Shown: positions 14,084 through 23,095, counted from the stretch's first letter. The stretch: 64,000 bases of DNA from Levilinea saccharolytica (GCF_001306035.1 NZ_LGCM01000064.1:1-64000), one strand, 5' to 3'. Translations and numbers: made by a program. Notes: generated from the sequence alone by a model not told the origin.

Positions 14084-16684
14084 ATGAATAAAGCTCCTCT
14101 GCACGTATTCATTGCGATCTTGATATTTACACTGTCAATGCCGGGTGTATTTCAACCTTCCTCCGCAGCCAGTGCATCCAGCCCGCTGCAGTTGGAGGGC
14201 AGTTCCCTGGGGAACTGGCAGACAGCGCCGGCGCTGAATGCCACACGCGAATATTTTGGTACTGCCGCCACCTCCAATGCGATTTATGTAGCAGGAGGAC
14301 AGGGTCAATTTGACGCGCTGACCAGCGTGGAATTTGCCCTGCAATCCGGCAGCACAATTTCTACATGGAACGATACTTCACCACTGAATCATGAGCATTA
14401 CAATCCTGCCATGCTGGCTGCTGATTCCTTTCTTTATGTTGTGGGCGGCAGCACCGATGCGGTTGAAGTTGCGTCCATCAATACGGATGGTTCCCTGGGA
14501 ACCTGGCAGGATACCACCTCGCTGCCTCAAAGCAGAAACACACCTGGAGCTGCCGCATATCTTGGATACCTGTACGTCTTTGGCGGAATGGATGATATGG
14601 GCGGCAAGATCACCGACTGCATTCGTGCGCCCATCCAGGGTGACGGCTCGCTGGGCAGTTGGGAGGCGACCACTCCGCTGCCGGAAGGCCGCTCCGTATT
14701 TGCCGCGGCAGCACAGGAAAACCGCATTTATTTAATTGGGGGTTATGGCGAGGACGAAGATGACACAACCACGCAGGTTGGTGCCATTCAGGGTGACGGC
14801 AGCATTGTGTGGAGCACAACCAGCGCTATTCCAAATATGCGAATTGCGGCGGCGGCCACCATCAGCAATGGAAGGGTTTATGTGATGGGTGGATATAATC
14901 CGTCCGTGGGCAGCGCACCGCTCAAGACCGTCATCAGCGCTGCCATTCAATCGGACGGCAATCTTTCCGCCTGGAGCACGGAGCCTTCGTTGGTAACAGC
15001 GCGTGAAGCCTTGGGCGCGGCTTCATTAGGCAGTTCCATCTACGCCATCGGCGGACGAACGGCATCTGGAACGATCTACAAAACCGTGGAACGAGCGTCT
15101 GTGGGATCTGCTCCTCCCCCGCCGCCCACCATCATCATCCACGGTGCGGTGAGAGTCCCCAATGCGCAACGCGGCCAGCCCGCTCTTCCCTTGAAAAACC
15201 TTAAGGTGGATTTGATCCAAGACGGCCATGTGTTCGGAAGCACCACCACCAAAGGCGGCCACGGCGCAGACGCTGGAGAATATCAATTCGAAGTACCGCA
15301 GGATACAGCAGGGAATTTCCGTGTGCGGGCATCTCTTATCCAGCCGCACAGCAGCAGCCCGGGATTGGGCGGTTTTACCATCCACTACATGCCCCCACTC
15401 CTGGATGATCCCCTTCCTTACGTGGAGACCGCAAATTTTCTGGTTAAGAAAACCGAAATTCGACGAGACCTGGAATTCAGCAGCTCCTACCTCCTCTCTG
15501 GCGGCAATACCAATTTGCCCCTTGCAGACATGCTGAATCTGAATGATTTGGGATACATGTTTTATCATCTGGAACAGGCAGAAGATTTTACCGTTCAGGT
15601 GCTGGAAGCCAATAACCTCGCGCCTGTGATCGTAGAAGCATTTTCTGATCACGGAACCGCCTATTATTACTCGACGAATACCATTACCATTTTTGCCGAT
15701 GATTCAACCATTACCTCGCGGAACCGCCCGGAAAACCGGGAATGGCATGAATATTTCCACCACGTGATGTTTGAAACCAATATGACCGCTCATGTGACGA
15801 GGGACTGCGGCAATCACAAGGGATTCCTCAATTCAACCACCAGCGATTCGTGGGCTGAAGGCTGGGCCGTGTTCTGGGCAGATGCCCTGGGGGAATATGT
15901 CAACCAGGGCACAGCGGGAATCTACAGCGGATTCCTGGATCTGGAAACCCAGTACACACCCTGGCATACAGAAACTGGCAGCGACGGCAGCGTACTTCAA
16001 CGAGAAGATGTTGCTGTTGCCGCTATCCTGTATGACCTGCATGACAGCCCTGCGAGCGATGACGACCCGTTTTCCCTCTCTTTTACAGACATCAAAGATC
16101 TCCTCCTGCAAAAACAGGCAGGCGGCACATATACTCAGATTGACAATATGCAGCAGGTCTATAATATCCTGCATGAAACCTATGGCGAAGACGCAGATAA
16201 AGTGTTCTTCTGGCACGGATTCTTTGGTGATGCGGGGTGGACCGTTTCTGGATGTGCTGTGACCTCTAGAGGCAACCGGGATTGGGAAAGCGGCGAAGAC
16301 CTTGGCGAAGGAGGTCGTGAAAACCGCCCCAACTTGCCTGTGGTGGAAGGCGCCAATCTGCTGCTCAATCTCCAATCCAGAACAGGTTTCCCTTTGGGTG
16401 AAGGGGATGTGCAGGTCACGTTTCTGTCCCCACTCGGCGAACAGCAGTATATACGCACATTCCAACTGACCGCCGAGAACCAGGAACTGCTGCATTTGGA
16501 GCCGCCTCCGGCGGATATCCCCATTCTCATCCTTGTGCAGGGCAATGACCCTACTAGCCCGGTGTTCCAGATGAGCAACGATGAATACTGGGAGCAGGTA
16601 GCAATGACTGAAGAGGGATACGTGCAGGAGATTACCCTGACCGTGAAAGGACACACACTGTTCCTGCCGCTGATCCTGCGCTGA
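14084..16684 (+). CDS. Secreted Kelch-propeller and zinc metallopeptidase-like protein
   Basis: An 866-aa protein with a Sec signal peptide (about 1-29). Residues about 40-335 form repeated Kelch-like blades, each about 50 aa with GSLGTW and IYAIGG/LYVFGG elements. A Pro-rich linker and a beta domain (about 345-430) follow. A zincin-like domain has HEYFH (His555, Glu556, His559) and a downstream SWAEGWAVFW with Glu592, which fits a gluzincin third ligand. A beta-rich C-terminal region ends in LFLPLILR. It is probably exported and may act on extracellular protein; substrate unknown. It has its own promoter and terminator. Base composition is noticeably less GC-rich than in the neighbours. Confidence 0.75.
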   Translation: MNKAPLHVFIAILIFTLSMPGVFQPSSAASASSPLQLEGSSLGNWQTAPALNATREYFGTAATSNAIYVAGGQGQFDALTSVEFALQSGSTISTWNDTSPLNHEHYNPAMLAADSFLYVVGGSTDAVEVASINTDGSLGTWQDTTSLPQSRNTPGAAAYLGYLYVFGGMDDMGGKITDCIRAPIQGDGSLGSWEATTPLPEGRSVFAAAAQENRIYLIGGYGEDEDDTTTQVGAIQGDGSIVWSTTSAIPNMRIAAAATISNGRVYVMGGYNPSVGSAPLKTVISAAIQSDGNLSAWSTEPSLVTAREALGAASLGSSIYAIGGRTASGTIYKTVERASVGSAPPPPPTIIIHGAVRVPNAQRGQPALPLKNLKVDLIQDGHVFGSTTTKGGHGADAGEYQFEVPQDTAGNFRVRASLIQPHSSSPGLGGFTIHYMPPLLDDPLPYVETANFLVKKTEIRRDLEFSSSYLLSGGNTNLPLADMLNLNDLGYMFYHLEQAEDFTVQVLEANNLAPVIVEAFSDHGTAYYYSTNTITIFADDSTITSRNRPENREWHEYFHHVMFETNMTAHVTRDCGNHKGFLNSTTSDSWAEGWAVFWADALGEYVNQGTAGIYSGFLDLETQYTPWHTETGSDGSVLQREDVAVAAILYDLHDSPASDDDPFSLSFTDIKDLLLQKQAGGTYTQIDNMQQVYNILHETYGEDADKVFFWHGFFGDAGWTVSGCAVTSRGNRDWESGEDLGEGGRENRPNLPVVEGANLLLNLQSRTGFPLGEGDVQVTFLSPLGEQQYIRTFQLTAENQELLHLEPPPADIPILILVQGNDPTSPVFQMSNDEYWEQVAMTEEGYVQEITLTVKGHTLFLPLILR

Positions 16685-16721
16685 ACCGTTCTTAACTTGA
16701 TTATTTTCAAACAGTATAAAA

Positions 16722-16765
16722 GGCGGGCTGTGTGTTGAAGCGCAGCTCGCCTCATCTTTCTTTTG
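16722..16765 (+). terminator. Intrinsic terminator after the Kelch/peptidase gene
   Basis: GGCGGGCTGTG (16722-16732) pairs with CGCAGCTCGCC (16741-16751), 11 bp with two G-T pairs, followed by a T-rich tract (TCATCTTTCTTTT). The remaining 190 nt up to folD contain a TATAAT at 16869-16874 but no good -35. Confidence 0.65.
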
Positions 16766-16953
16766 TAATCTTACATCCTTCAATCTGTCGTCAAGGGAAT
16801 GACAGTGGAATATGAAATAGCCCTGGCTGGATGGAACAAAAGCAGCCGCCTGCGAAGGCTGGTTAAGATATAATGATTTTAGAGTTTTGGGATCTTTAAG
16901 CGAGGCGGATTCTCGCTGTGAATCAACTGTGAGCATGGAAAGGAGAAACGACG

Positions 16954-17832
16954 GTGACTGCACAAATTATTGATGGAAAAGCCGTTGCTGCAAATGTGCG
17001 TGCGGAGGTTGGCAAGGCGGTTGCGGAACGGGTGGCGGCAGGAAAATCGCGGCCGGGACTGGCGACGGTGCTGGTGGGCGACGATCCGGCTTCGCATGTG
17101 TATGTCAGCTCCAAGCGCAAAGCCTGCGCGGAATTGGGGATTGAATCCTTTGGTTTTGAACTGCCCGCGGACGCCACCCAGGACAAGGTGGAAGGGCTGG
17201 TGAGCGAGCTCAACGCTGACCCGCGCGTGCACGGCATTTTGGTGCAGCTGCCGCTGCCTTCGCATTTGGATGAAGAAAAGGTGCTGCGCGCCATCAGCAT
17301 TGAGAAAGATGTGGACGGCTTCCACCCCATCAATATCGGGCGCCTGGCGCAGAAGGGCCGCGACCCGCTGTTTGTGCCCTGCACGCCCGCCGGTTCGCTG
17401 GTGCTGGCGCAGACGGTTATCCCCAAGCTGGAAGGCTGCAACGCGGTGGTGTTGGGCCGCTCCAACATTGTGGGTATGCCGGTGGCGCTGCTGCTGGTGC
17501 GCGCCAACGCCACGGTGACCATTTGCCATTCGCGCACCAAAGACCTGCCTTCGGTGGTGCGTCAGGCGGATGTGCTCATCGCTGCCGTGGGGCGGCCGAA
17601 TATGGTGAAGGGCAGCTGGGTGAAACCCGGCGCGGTGGTGATTGATGTGGGCATCAACCGCATCGAAGACCCCACCCATCCCAAGGGCAGCCGCCTGGTA
17701 GGGGATGTGGATTTTGAGGAAGTGAAGGAAGTGGCCGGGGCCATCACACCCGTTCCGGGCGGTGTAGGGCCGATGACGATCGCCATGCTCATGCAGAACA
17801 CCTTGCGGGGGGCGGAATTGTCAGACAAGTGA
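16954..17832 (+). CDS. folD: Methylene-THF dehydrogenase / methenyl-THF cyclohydrolase
   Basis: This 292-aa bifunctional folate enzyme interconverts methylene-, methenyl- and 10-formyl-tetrahydrofolate using NADP. Family motifs are intact: YVSSKRKACAELG with the catalytic Tyr/Lys, KDVDGFHPINIGRL, PCTPAG, the Rossmann GRSNIVGMPVA and PVPGGVGPMTIAML. Translation starts at a GTG with AGGAGA 7 nt upstream. A TATAAT at 16869-16874 may be its -10. It lies directly upstream of the purine-catabolic genes. In purinolytic anaerobes ring cleavage yields formimino-THF that is converted to methenyl-THF, so a catabolic role is plausible in addition to biosynthesis. Confidence 0.95.
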   Translation: MTAQIIDGKAVAANVRAEVGKAVAERVAAGKSRPGLATVLVGDDPASHVYVSSKRKACAELGIESFGFELPADATQDKVEGLVSELNADPRVHGILVQLPLPSHLDEEKVLRAISIEKDVDGFHPINIGRLAQKGRDPLFVPCTPAGSLVLAQTVIPKLEGCNAVVLGRSNIVGMPVALLLVRANATVTICHSRTKDLPSVVRQADVLIAAVGRPNMVKGSWVKPGAVVIDVGINRIEDPTHPKGSRLVGDVDFEEVKEVAGAITPVPGGVGPMTIAMLMQNTLRGAELSDK

Positions 17833-17883
17833 CAAAAGTCATGTTGTCAGACAATTGACATTTTGAGAATTTGTTATTAAACT
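17818..17883 (+). promoter_or_regulatory. Tandem palindromic operators over a promoter (purine operon)
   Basis: Two copies of the perfect palindrome TTGTCAGACAA (17818-17828 and 17844-17854) are centred 26 bp apart; the first overlaps the end of folD. The second abuts TTGACA (17855-17860), an ideal -35, with TAAACT (17878-17883) as a 4/6 -10 after 17 bp. Each palindrome is also followed by TGACA, extending the half-site pattern TTGTCA-N6-TGACA. The site fits repression by the GntR-type regulator encoded at 21201; binding is inferred. Confidence 0.6.
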
Positions 17884-17946
17884 GAATATATCAATTGTTG
17901 AGCAATCCCCATTAGCCGACCCACTGATATATTCAGGAATCTCAAA

Positions 17947-19335
17947 ATGGCTACTCTTCTGGTTAAGAACGCTACCCTGTTAGTGACGATGGATGACCAC
18001 CGTCGGGAGATTCCTGGCGGTGGTTTGTTTATCCGCGATGGGTTTATTGAGCAGGTGGGGCTCAGTCAGGATTTACCCCAAAGCGCCGATGAGGTTCTGG
18101 ACCTCAGCGGGCACGTGGTTCTGCCGGGGCTGATCAACACCCATCACCATTTTTACCAGACCCTCACGCGCGCCGTGCCGGAGGCCCAAAACGCCAACCT
18201 GTTCAACTGGCTGAAGACCCTTTATCCGATTTGGGCGCGTATGACCTCCGAAGATATCGCGATTTCTACCCAGACAGCGCTGGCCGAGCTAGCGCTGTCT
18301 GGTTGTACCACGGCTTCTGACCACCTGTACTTGTTCCCCAACGGCTCCAGTCTGGATGACGAAATTGAAGCTGCGGCCAGCGTGGGGCTGCGTCTGCACG
18401 CTTCGCGCGGTTCGATGAGCCTGGGCGAAAGTCAGGGCGGGCTGCCCCCCGACAGCGTGGTGGACAGCGAAGATTTCATCCTGAAAGATAGTGTGCGCCT
18501 GATTGAACGTTACCACGACCCCAAAGCGGGTTCGATGGTGCAGATTGTGTTGGCGCCCTGTTCGCCGTTCAGCGTCACCGGCGCGCTGATGCGCGAAAGC
18601 GCGGTGCTGGCGCGCCAGTACGGGGTGCATCTGCACACCCATCTGGCCGAGACGGAGGATGAGCAGTCCTTCTGCCTGGAGAAATTCGGCCATCGGCCCG
18701 GCGCGTACATGGAATCGCTGGGGTGGGTGGGGCAGGACGTGTGGTTTGCCCACGCGGTTCATATTAACGAAGAAGAAGTCAAGATGTTCGCGCGCGAAGG
18801 CTGCGGCGTGGCCCACTGCCCCGGCTCGAACATGCGCCTGGCTTCCGGCTTTGCCCCCATCTATGAATACCGGCGGGCGGGGGTCAAGGTGGGGCTGGGC
18901 GTGGACGGCTCGGCCAGCAACGACAGCTCGAACCTGATGCTGGAAGCCCGCCAGGCGCTGTTGGTGGCGCGGCTGCGGGCGGGCCTGTTGGGCGCGTCCC
19001 TTTCGGACCCCAAGGCCCCGCCGATTATGACGGCGCGCGAGGCGTTGGAAATTGCCACCCGCGGCGGCGCCCAGGTGTTGGGGCGCAGCGATATCGGCTC
19101 GTTGGAAGTGGGGAAATGCGCCGATTTCGTGGCGGTGGATTTGAATCAATTAGATTTTGCCGGGGCTCTGCACGATCCCCTGGCGGCGGTGCTGCTGTGC
19201 AGCACCCCGCGGGTGGATTGGAACGTGGTGCAAGGCAAGGTGGTGGTTCGCGAAAAGCAGTTGGTGGGGCTGGATCTGCCCGTACATGTGGAGCGCCACA
19301 ACCGCGCTTCGCGCCGTTTGGTTCGCGGCGAGTGA
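17947..19335 (+). CDS. 8-oxoguanine deaminase (SsnA-like amidohydrolase)
   Basis: A 462-aa member of the metal-dependent amidohydrolase superfamily, cytosolic. Features typical of 8-oxoguanine deaminases are LPGLINTHHHFYQTLTRAVP (HxH metal site, about 66-68), SGCTTASDHLYLFPNG, LAPCSPFSVT, HTHLAET, FAHAVHINEEE and GLGVDGSASNDSSN with the catalytic Asp. Known family members convert 8-oxoguanine to urate and ammonia; the related SsnA is a marker of purine-degradation clusters, so the substrate could also be another aminopurine. It is the first gene after the candidate operator/promoter at 17818-17883 and has AGGA 8 nt before its ATG. Confidence 0.85.
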   Translation: MATLLVKNATLLVTMDDHRREIPGGGLFIRDGFIEQVGLSQDLPQSADEVLDLSGHVVLPGLINTHHHFYQTLTRAVPEAQNANLFNWLKTLYPIWARMTSEDIAISTQTALAELALSGCTTASDHLYLFPNGSSLDDEIEAAASVGLRLHASRGSMSLGESQGGLPPDSVVDSEDFILKDSVRLIERYHDPKAGSMVQIVLAPCSPFSVTGALMRESAVLARQYGVHLHTHLAETEDEQSFCLEKFGHRPGAYMESLGWVGQDVWFAHAVHINEEEVKMFAREGCGVAHCPGSNMRLASGFAPIYEYRRAGVKVGLGVDGSASNDSSNLMLEARQALLVARLRAGLLGASLSDPKAPPIMTAREALEIATRGGAQVLGRSDIGSLEVGKCADFVAVDLNQLDFAGALHDPLAAVLLCSTPRVDWNVVQGKVVVREKQLVGLDLPVHVERHNRASRRLVRGE

Positions 19336-19379
19336 GGCCGCTTTACCTGGTTCGGTATGCCTGAGAGGATGGGAGCCGC

Positions 19380-21173
19380 ATGAGCCTGGATCATTTTATT
19401 CTCAAAGATGCTCGTCCGCTGGTAGATTGCGCTGTGGGCCGCAAGCCCGCTGATATGGTGATTCGCAAAGGTATTTGGGTGTGCGTGCAGTCAGGCGAAT
19501 TTATCCCGGATACGGATATCGCCGTGGTGGGGGACCGCATTGCCTATGTGGGGCCAGACGCCAGCCATACGGTGGGCCCGCACACGCAGGTGATTGAAGC
19601 CAACGGGCGCTATCTGGTGCCGGGGCTTTTGGATGGACATATGCACGTTGAGTCGGGCAATTTGACCGTGACTGAGTTTGTGCGCGCGGTGGCCCCGCGC
19701 GGCACAACCGGCATGTTCATTGACCCGCATGAAATTGCCAATGTGTTCGGCTTGAAGGGCGTGCGCCTGATGGTGGACGAAGCTGCCCAACAGCCGGTGC
19801 ATGTCTTTACCCAGGTGCCCTCCTGCGTGCCCTCGGCCCCCGGCATGGAAACCCCCGGCGCGGCGATTACGCCGGAGGATGTGGAAACGGCAGTGCAGTG
19901 GCCGGGCATCATCGGCCTGGGCGAGGTGATGAACTTCCCCGGTGTGTTCAATAGTGATGAGAAAATGCACGCGGAAATGTCGGCTGCGCGTGCGGCTGGA
20001 AAGGTGATCGGCGGGCATTACCCCACGCCGGATTTGGGCCTGGCTTTCCACGGCTATGCGGCGGGCGGCCCGTCTGACGACCATGAGGGAACCCGCAAAG
20101 AAGACGCCGCGGCGCGCGTGCGCCAGGGGATGAAATCCATGATGCGCTACGGCTCGGCCTGGCACGATGTGGCTGAGCAGTCCAAAGCGGTGACGGAGAT
20201 GGGCCTCGACCCGCGCAATTTCATCCTGTGCACCGACGACGCGCACGCGGCCACCCTGGCCTATGAAGGCCATATGGACCGCGCTGTGCGCCACGCCATC
20301 GCCAACGGCATTCCGGCTATGACGGCCGTGCAAATGGCCACGATCAACACGGCGGAGCATTTCGGGGTGAGCCGCGAGATGGGCATGATTGCCCCGGGCC
20401 GGTACGCGGATGTGGTGCTGACTCGGGATTTGGTGAATTTCCAGGCGGAAGTGGTCATTGCCCAGGGGCGGGTGCTGGCGGAACATGGCCAGTGGGTGGT
20501 GGAACTTCCGCCTTCTTGTGTGCCCGATTGGGCGCTGCATTCGGTGCATCTGCCGCGCAAGCTGAACGCCGCTGATTTTCGGCTGACTTCGCCCACGGGG
20601 CGCGCCTGTGTGACGGCCAATGTGATTGGGATCATCGAGAATCAGGCCCCCACGCGCCACCTGCGCCTGGAGCTGCCGGTGCAGGACGGTGAGGTGCGGG
20701 CATCCTTTGAAAAAGATGTGGCCAAGCTGGCTCTGGTGGAGCGCCACCACGGCTCGGGCCGCGTGCAGTTGGGGCTGGTTCACGGCCTGGGCTTTGACCA
20801 AAAATGTGCGGTGGCAACCACCATGGCGCACGACAGCCACCATTTGATTGTGGTGGGCTCGGATGACGAGTGCATAGCCGCGGCGGTGAACGCCCTGGCG
20901 GAATGGGGCGGCGGGCAGGTGGTGGTGCGCAACGGCGAAGTCATCGGCAAGCTGCTGCTGCCCGTGGGCGGGATCATGTCGTCGGAACCGGCGGGGCAGG
21001 TGGCGGCGGCTGCGGCTACGGTGCTGGAAGGCTACCGCGCCTGTGGATGCACGTTGAACAACCCCAATATGCAGGTGAGCCTGCTGGGGCTGGTGGTCAT
21101 CCCCGAACTGCGCATTTCGGACCTGGGTTTGGTGGATGTGACCCAGTTTGGCTTTGTGCCGGTTTTGGAATAG
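19380..21173 (+). CDS. ade: Adenine deaminase (first copy)
   Basis: A 597-aa adenine deaminase of the amidohydrolase superfamily, converting adenine to hypoxanthine and ammonia. Seen: LVPGLLDGHMHVESGNLT (HxH and VES), GTTGMFIDPHEIANV, CVPSAPGMET, ILCTDDAHA, and the C-terminal domain with VATTMAHDSHHLIVVG and LPVGGIMSSEP. Length is normal for the family. It lies 44 nt after the 8-oxoguanine deaminase, so the two are co-transcribed. A second, more divergent copy is at 42431-44194 with the molybdenum hydroxylase genes. Confidence 0.92.
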   Translation: MSLDHFILKDARPLVDCAVGRKPADMVIRKGIWVCVQSGEFIPDTDIAVVGDRIAYVGPDASHTVGPHTQVIEANGRYLVPGLLDGHMHVESGNLTVTEFVRAVAPRGTTGMFIDPHEIANVFGLKGVRLMVDEAAQQPVHVFTQVPSCVPSAPGMETPGAAITPEDVETAVQWPGIIGLGEVMNFPGVFNSDEKMHAEMSAARAAGKVIGGHYPTPDLGLAFHGYAAGGPSDDHEGTRKEDAAARVRQGMKSMMRYGSAWHDVAEQSKAVTEMGLDPRNFILCTDDAHAATLAYEGHMDRAVRHAIANGIPAMTAVQMATINTAEHFGVSREMGMIAPGRYADVVLTRDLVNFQAEVVIAQGRVLAEHGQWVVELPPSCVPDWALHSVHLPRKLNAADFRLTSPTGRACVTANVIGIIENQAPTRHLRLELPVQDGEVRASFEKDVAKLALVERHHGSGRVQLGLVHGLGFDQKCAVATTMAHDSHHLIVVGSDDECIAAAVNALAEWGGGQVVVRNGEVIGKLLLPVGGIMSSEPAGQVAAAAATVLEGYRACGCTLNNPNMQVSLLGLVVIPELRISDLGLVDVTQFGFVPVLE

Positions 21174-21200
21174 GCGAAAGAGATAGGTCAGAGATTGAAG

Positions 21201-21941
21201 ATGCCATCGCTTAATGCCCCGCATACCTCCGAGCGCCACCCATTTCAGCGGCTGCAGTCTCAGCTGGCGGATTTGATTGCGCTCACACCTGCGGGCGACC
21301 GGCTGCCGACCGAGCCCGAACTGGCGCGGCGTATGGGCGTTTCGCGCGCAACCCTGCGCGAAGCCATGCGCACCTTTGAAGGCCAGGGGTTGATCCGGCG
21401 GCGGCAGGGTGTGGGCACCTTCGTGGTCAGTCATAACCATGTGATTGAAAGCGGTTTGGAAGTGCTGCAAAGCATTGAAAGCCTCGCGGCAAAAATTGGG
21501 TTGGAAGTGACGCTGGGAACGCTGCAAGTGATGCGTTTGAGCGCTAACCAGGATCAGGCGGCTATTTTATCGGTTCCAGAGGGAACGCCCCTCTTAGAGG
21601 TATCGCGTGTGATTCAGGCCGAAGACCGGCCAGTGGCCTATTTGATTGACCTGCTGCCGGAAGAATTCCTGACCCTGGATGATTTACAGGATGGTTTTAC
21701 TGGTTCCGTTATCGATTTTTTGCTGCGGCGAGGCTCGCCACCGCTGGTCAATTCACTCACCGAAATTCACGCGGTGGCGGCTTCGTCCGAAATTGCCCGC
21801 GCGCTGGAAATTCAGCGCGGCGACGTGCTGCTGATGTTCACGGCGCGCCTGTTCAGCGGTGAGGGGCAGGTGGTGGACTATTCCTACAGCTATTTTCTCC
21901 CCGGATATTTCCGCTTCCACGTGGTACGCCGCGTGGGATGA
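21201..21941 (+). CDS. GntR-family transcriptional regulator with UTRA-type sensor
   Basis: A 246-aa repressor-type protein. The N-terminal winged helix-turn-helix (about 12-75) reads RLPTEPELARRMGVSRATLREAMRTF and RRRQGVGTFV. The C-terminal half (about 85-245) has the UTRA/HutC-like effector fold, with PEGTPLLEVSRVIQAEDRPVAYL and a final VVDYSYSYFLPGYFRFHV. Embedded in the purine operon, it is the best candidate to bind the TTGTCAGACAA palindromes at 17818-17854, with a purine or ureide as effector; this is inference. A TTG at 21195 with AGGT 6 nt upstream is an alternative start. Confidence 0.87.
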   Translation: MPSLNAPHTSERHPFQRLQSQLADLIALTPAGDRLPTEPELARRMGVSRATLREAMRTFEGQGLIRRRQGVGTFVVSHNHVIESGLEVLQSIESLAAKIGLEVTLGTLQVMRLSANQDQAAILSVPEGTPLLEVSRVIQAEDRPVAYLIDLLPEEFLTLDDLQDGFTGSVIDFLLRRGSPPLVNSLTEIHAVAASSEIARALEIQRGDVLLMFTARLFSGEGQVVDYSYSYFLPGYFRFHVVRRVG

Positions 21942-21962
21942 TCCGTCATCTCATCTTAAAAC

Positions 21963-21970
21963 AAGGAGGT
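21963..21970 (+). other. Orphan Shine-Dalgarno-like element in a long leader
   Basis: AAGGAGGT lies 96 nt before the ATG at 22067, which has its own AAGGAG. No ATG/GTG start follows at a useful distance. Similar orphan elements occur at 25103 and 28666 in leaders of this cluster. Confidence 0.3.
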
Positions 21971-22066
21971 TCATTCGCTGCTCAACCGAGACTCACTCAA
22001 TCCACCAGACACTGGTTTGAACGTTTTGTAACCCAAACAACACTATTTTGATAAGGAGATTTAAAA

Positions 22067-23017
22067 ATGCGTAGCTTTGCTGGTCGTGATATTCTGTCCC
22101 TGAAAGATTTCGAACGCCAGGAGTTCTTCCGCGTGTTCGAGATCGCCGAACAGTTGGAACCGATTGCCCGCAACCGCCGCAACGATGACCTGTGCGCGGA
22201 TAAGACGCTGGTGACGGCGTTCTATCAGCCCTCCACCCGCACCCGCCTGGCCCACGAATCGGCCATGCACCGCCTGGGCGGCCATGTGACCGGTTTCTCC
22301 GATGCCAAGATGACCCGCGCGGGCGACTGGTATCAGGAATCGATCAAAGACACCGTCAAAATGCTGGAGTTCTACGGCGACGTGATCGTCATGCGCCACT
22401 TCCAGCAGGGCGCTCCCCATGAAGCCGCCAAGTGGTCTTCGGTTCCGATCATCAACGGTGGTGACGGCTGGGGCGAACACCCCACCCAGATCCTGACCGA
22501 CCTGTACACCGTGCTGCGCGAGAAGGGCCGCATTGACGGTCTGCGCTGGTTGGCGGTTGGCGATATGCGCATGCGCACCATGCACTCCCTGGGCTATGCC
22601 CTCTCCCAGTTCGACTGCCCTGTGACCTTCGTGGCGCCCCCCGACATGGGCCTGAAGCCGGAATTCAAGCAGGAACTGACCGATCTGTGCGTGGACTTCC
22701 GCGAAGTTGAGCATGTGGAACAGGCGATTGCCGAAGCCGATGTGATCCTGGTCGAGCCTGTGGTTCAGCCCGATTACACCAAGTCCCGCCAGGAAGCTGG
22801 CGAACACGGGATGACCCCCGATAACTACAAGATCACCCGCGAACTGCTGTCCAAGAAGGCCAAGAGCGATGCGATCCTGCTGCACTCTCTGCCCCGCATG
22901 GACGAAATTCCTCCCGATGTCGACATCACCCGCTGGTCGCGCTACTGGCAGGAAGCCTTCAACGGTGTGGTCATGCGCATGGCCTTGATCGCGCTCGTTT
23001 TGGGCAAGATGGAGTAA
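22067..23017 (+). CDS. ATCase-like carbamoyltransferase
   Basis: A 316-aa aspartate/ornithine carbamoyltransferase family protein. The carbamoyl-phosphate motif STRTR is at 56-60, MRHFQ follows, and INGGDGWGEHPTQ has HPTQ at 138-141. A late HSLPRMDE resembles the HPLPR of aspartate carbamoyltransferase. No regulatory subunit or pyrimidine gene is adjacent. Given the neighbouring second carbamoyltransferase and carbamate kinase, it may run in the catabolic direction, releasing carbamoyl phosphate from a ureido compound, or be recruited to another amino substrate. A biosynthetic pyrB role cannot be excluded. AAGGAG precedes the ATG. Confidence 0.85.
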   Translation: MRSFAGRDILSLKDFERQEFFRVFEIAEQLEPIARNRRNDDLCADKTLVTAFYQPSTRTRLAHESAMHRLGGHVTGFSDAKMTRAGDWYQESIKDTVKMLEFYGDVIVMRHFQQGAPHEAAKWSSVPIINGGDGWGEHPTQILTDLYTVLREKGRIDGLRWLAVGDMRMRTMHSLGYALSQFDCPVTFVAPPDMGLKPEFKQELTDLCVDFREVEHVEQAIAEADVILVEPVVQPDYTKSRQEAGEHGMTPDNYKITRELLSKKAKSDAILLHSLPRMDEIPPDVDITRWSRYWQEAFNGVVMRMALIALVLGKME

Positions 23018-23033
23018 TTCCAGGTTAACCCTG

Positions 23034-23070
23034 GGGGCGGGGGAGGGCGCTTTTGGCCCTTTCCCGCCCC
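23034..23070 (+). terminator. Intercistronic hairpin after the ATCase-like gene
   Basis: GGGGCGGG-GG-AGGGC pairs with GCCCT-TT-CCCGCCCC around a GCTTTTG loop. Only TTTGAG follows, so termination would be partial. It may set lower expression of the downstream membrane-protein gene or protect the upstream mRNA. Confidence 0.5.
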
Positions 23071-23095
23071 TTTGAGACCCTTCACCGATCGATTG

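Noticed and set aside
17818-17860. Reading the repeated TTGTCAGACAA as a CRISPR or transposon end
   Set aside because: There are only two copies with no spacer regularity or target duplication, and the promoter overlap fits operators better.
19491-21527. 678-codon open frame on the minus strand opposite adenine deaminase
   Set aside because: It is a shadow of a GC-rich coding strand. The plus-strand protein has all family motifs, and the minus-strand product is His/Arg/Gln-rich with no recognisable domain.
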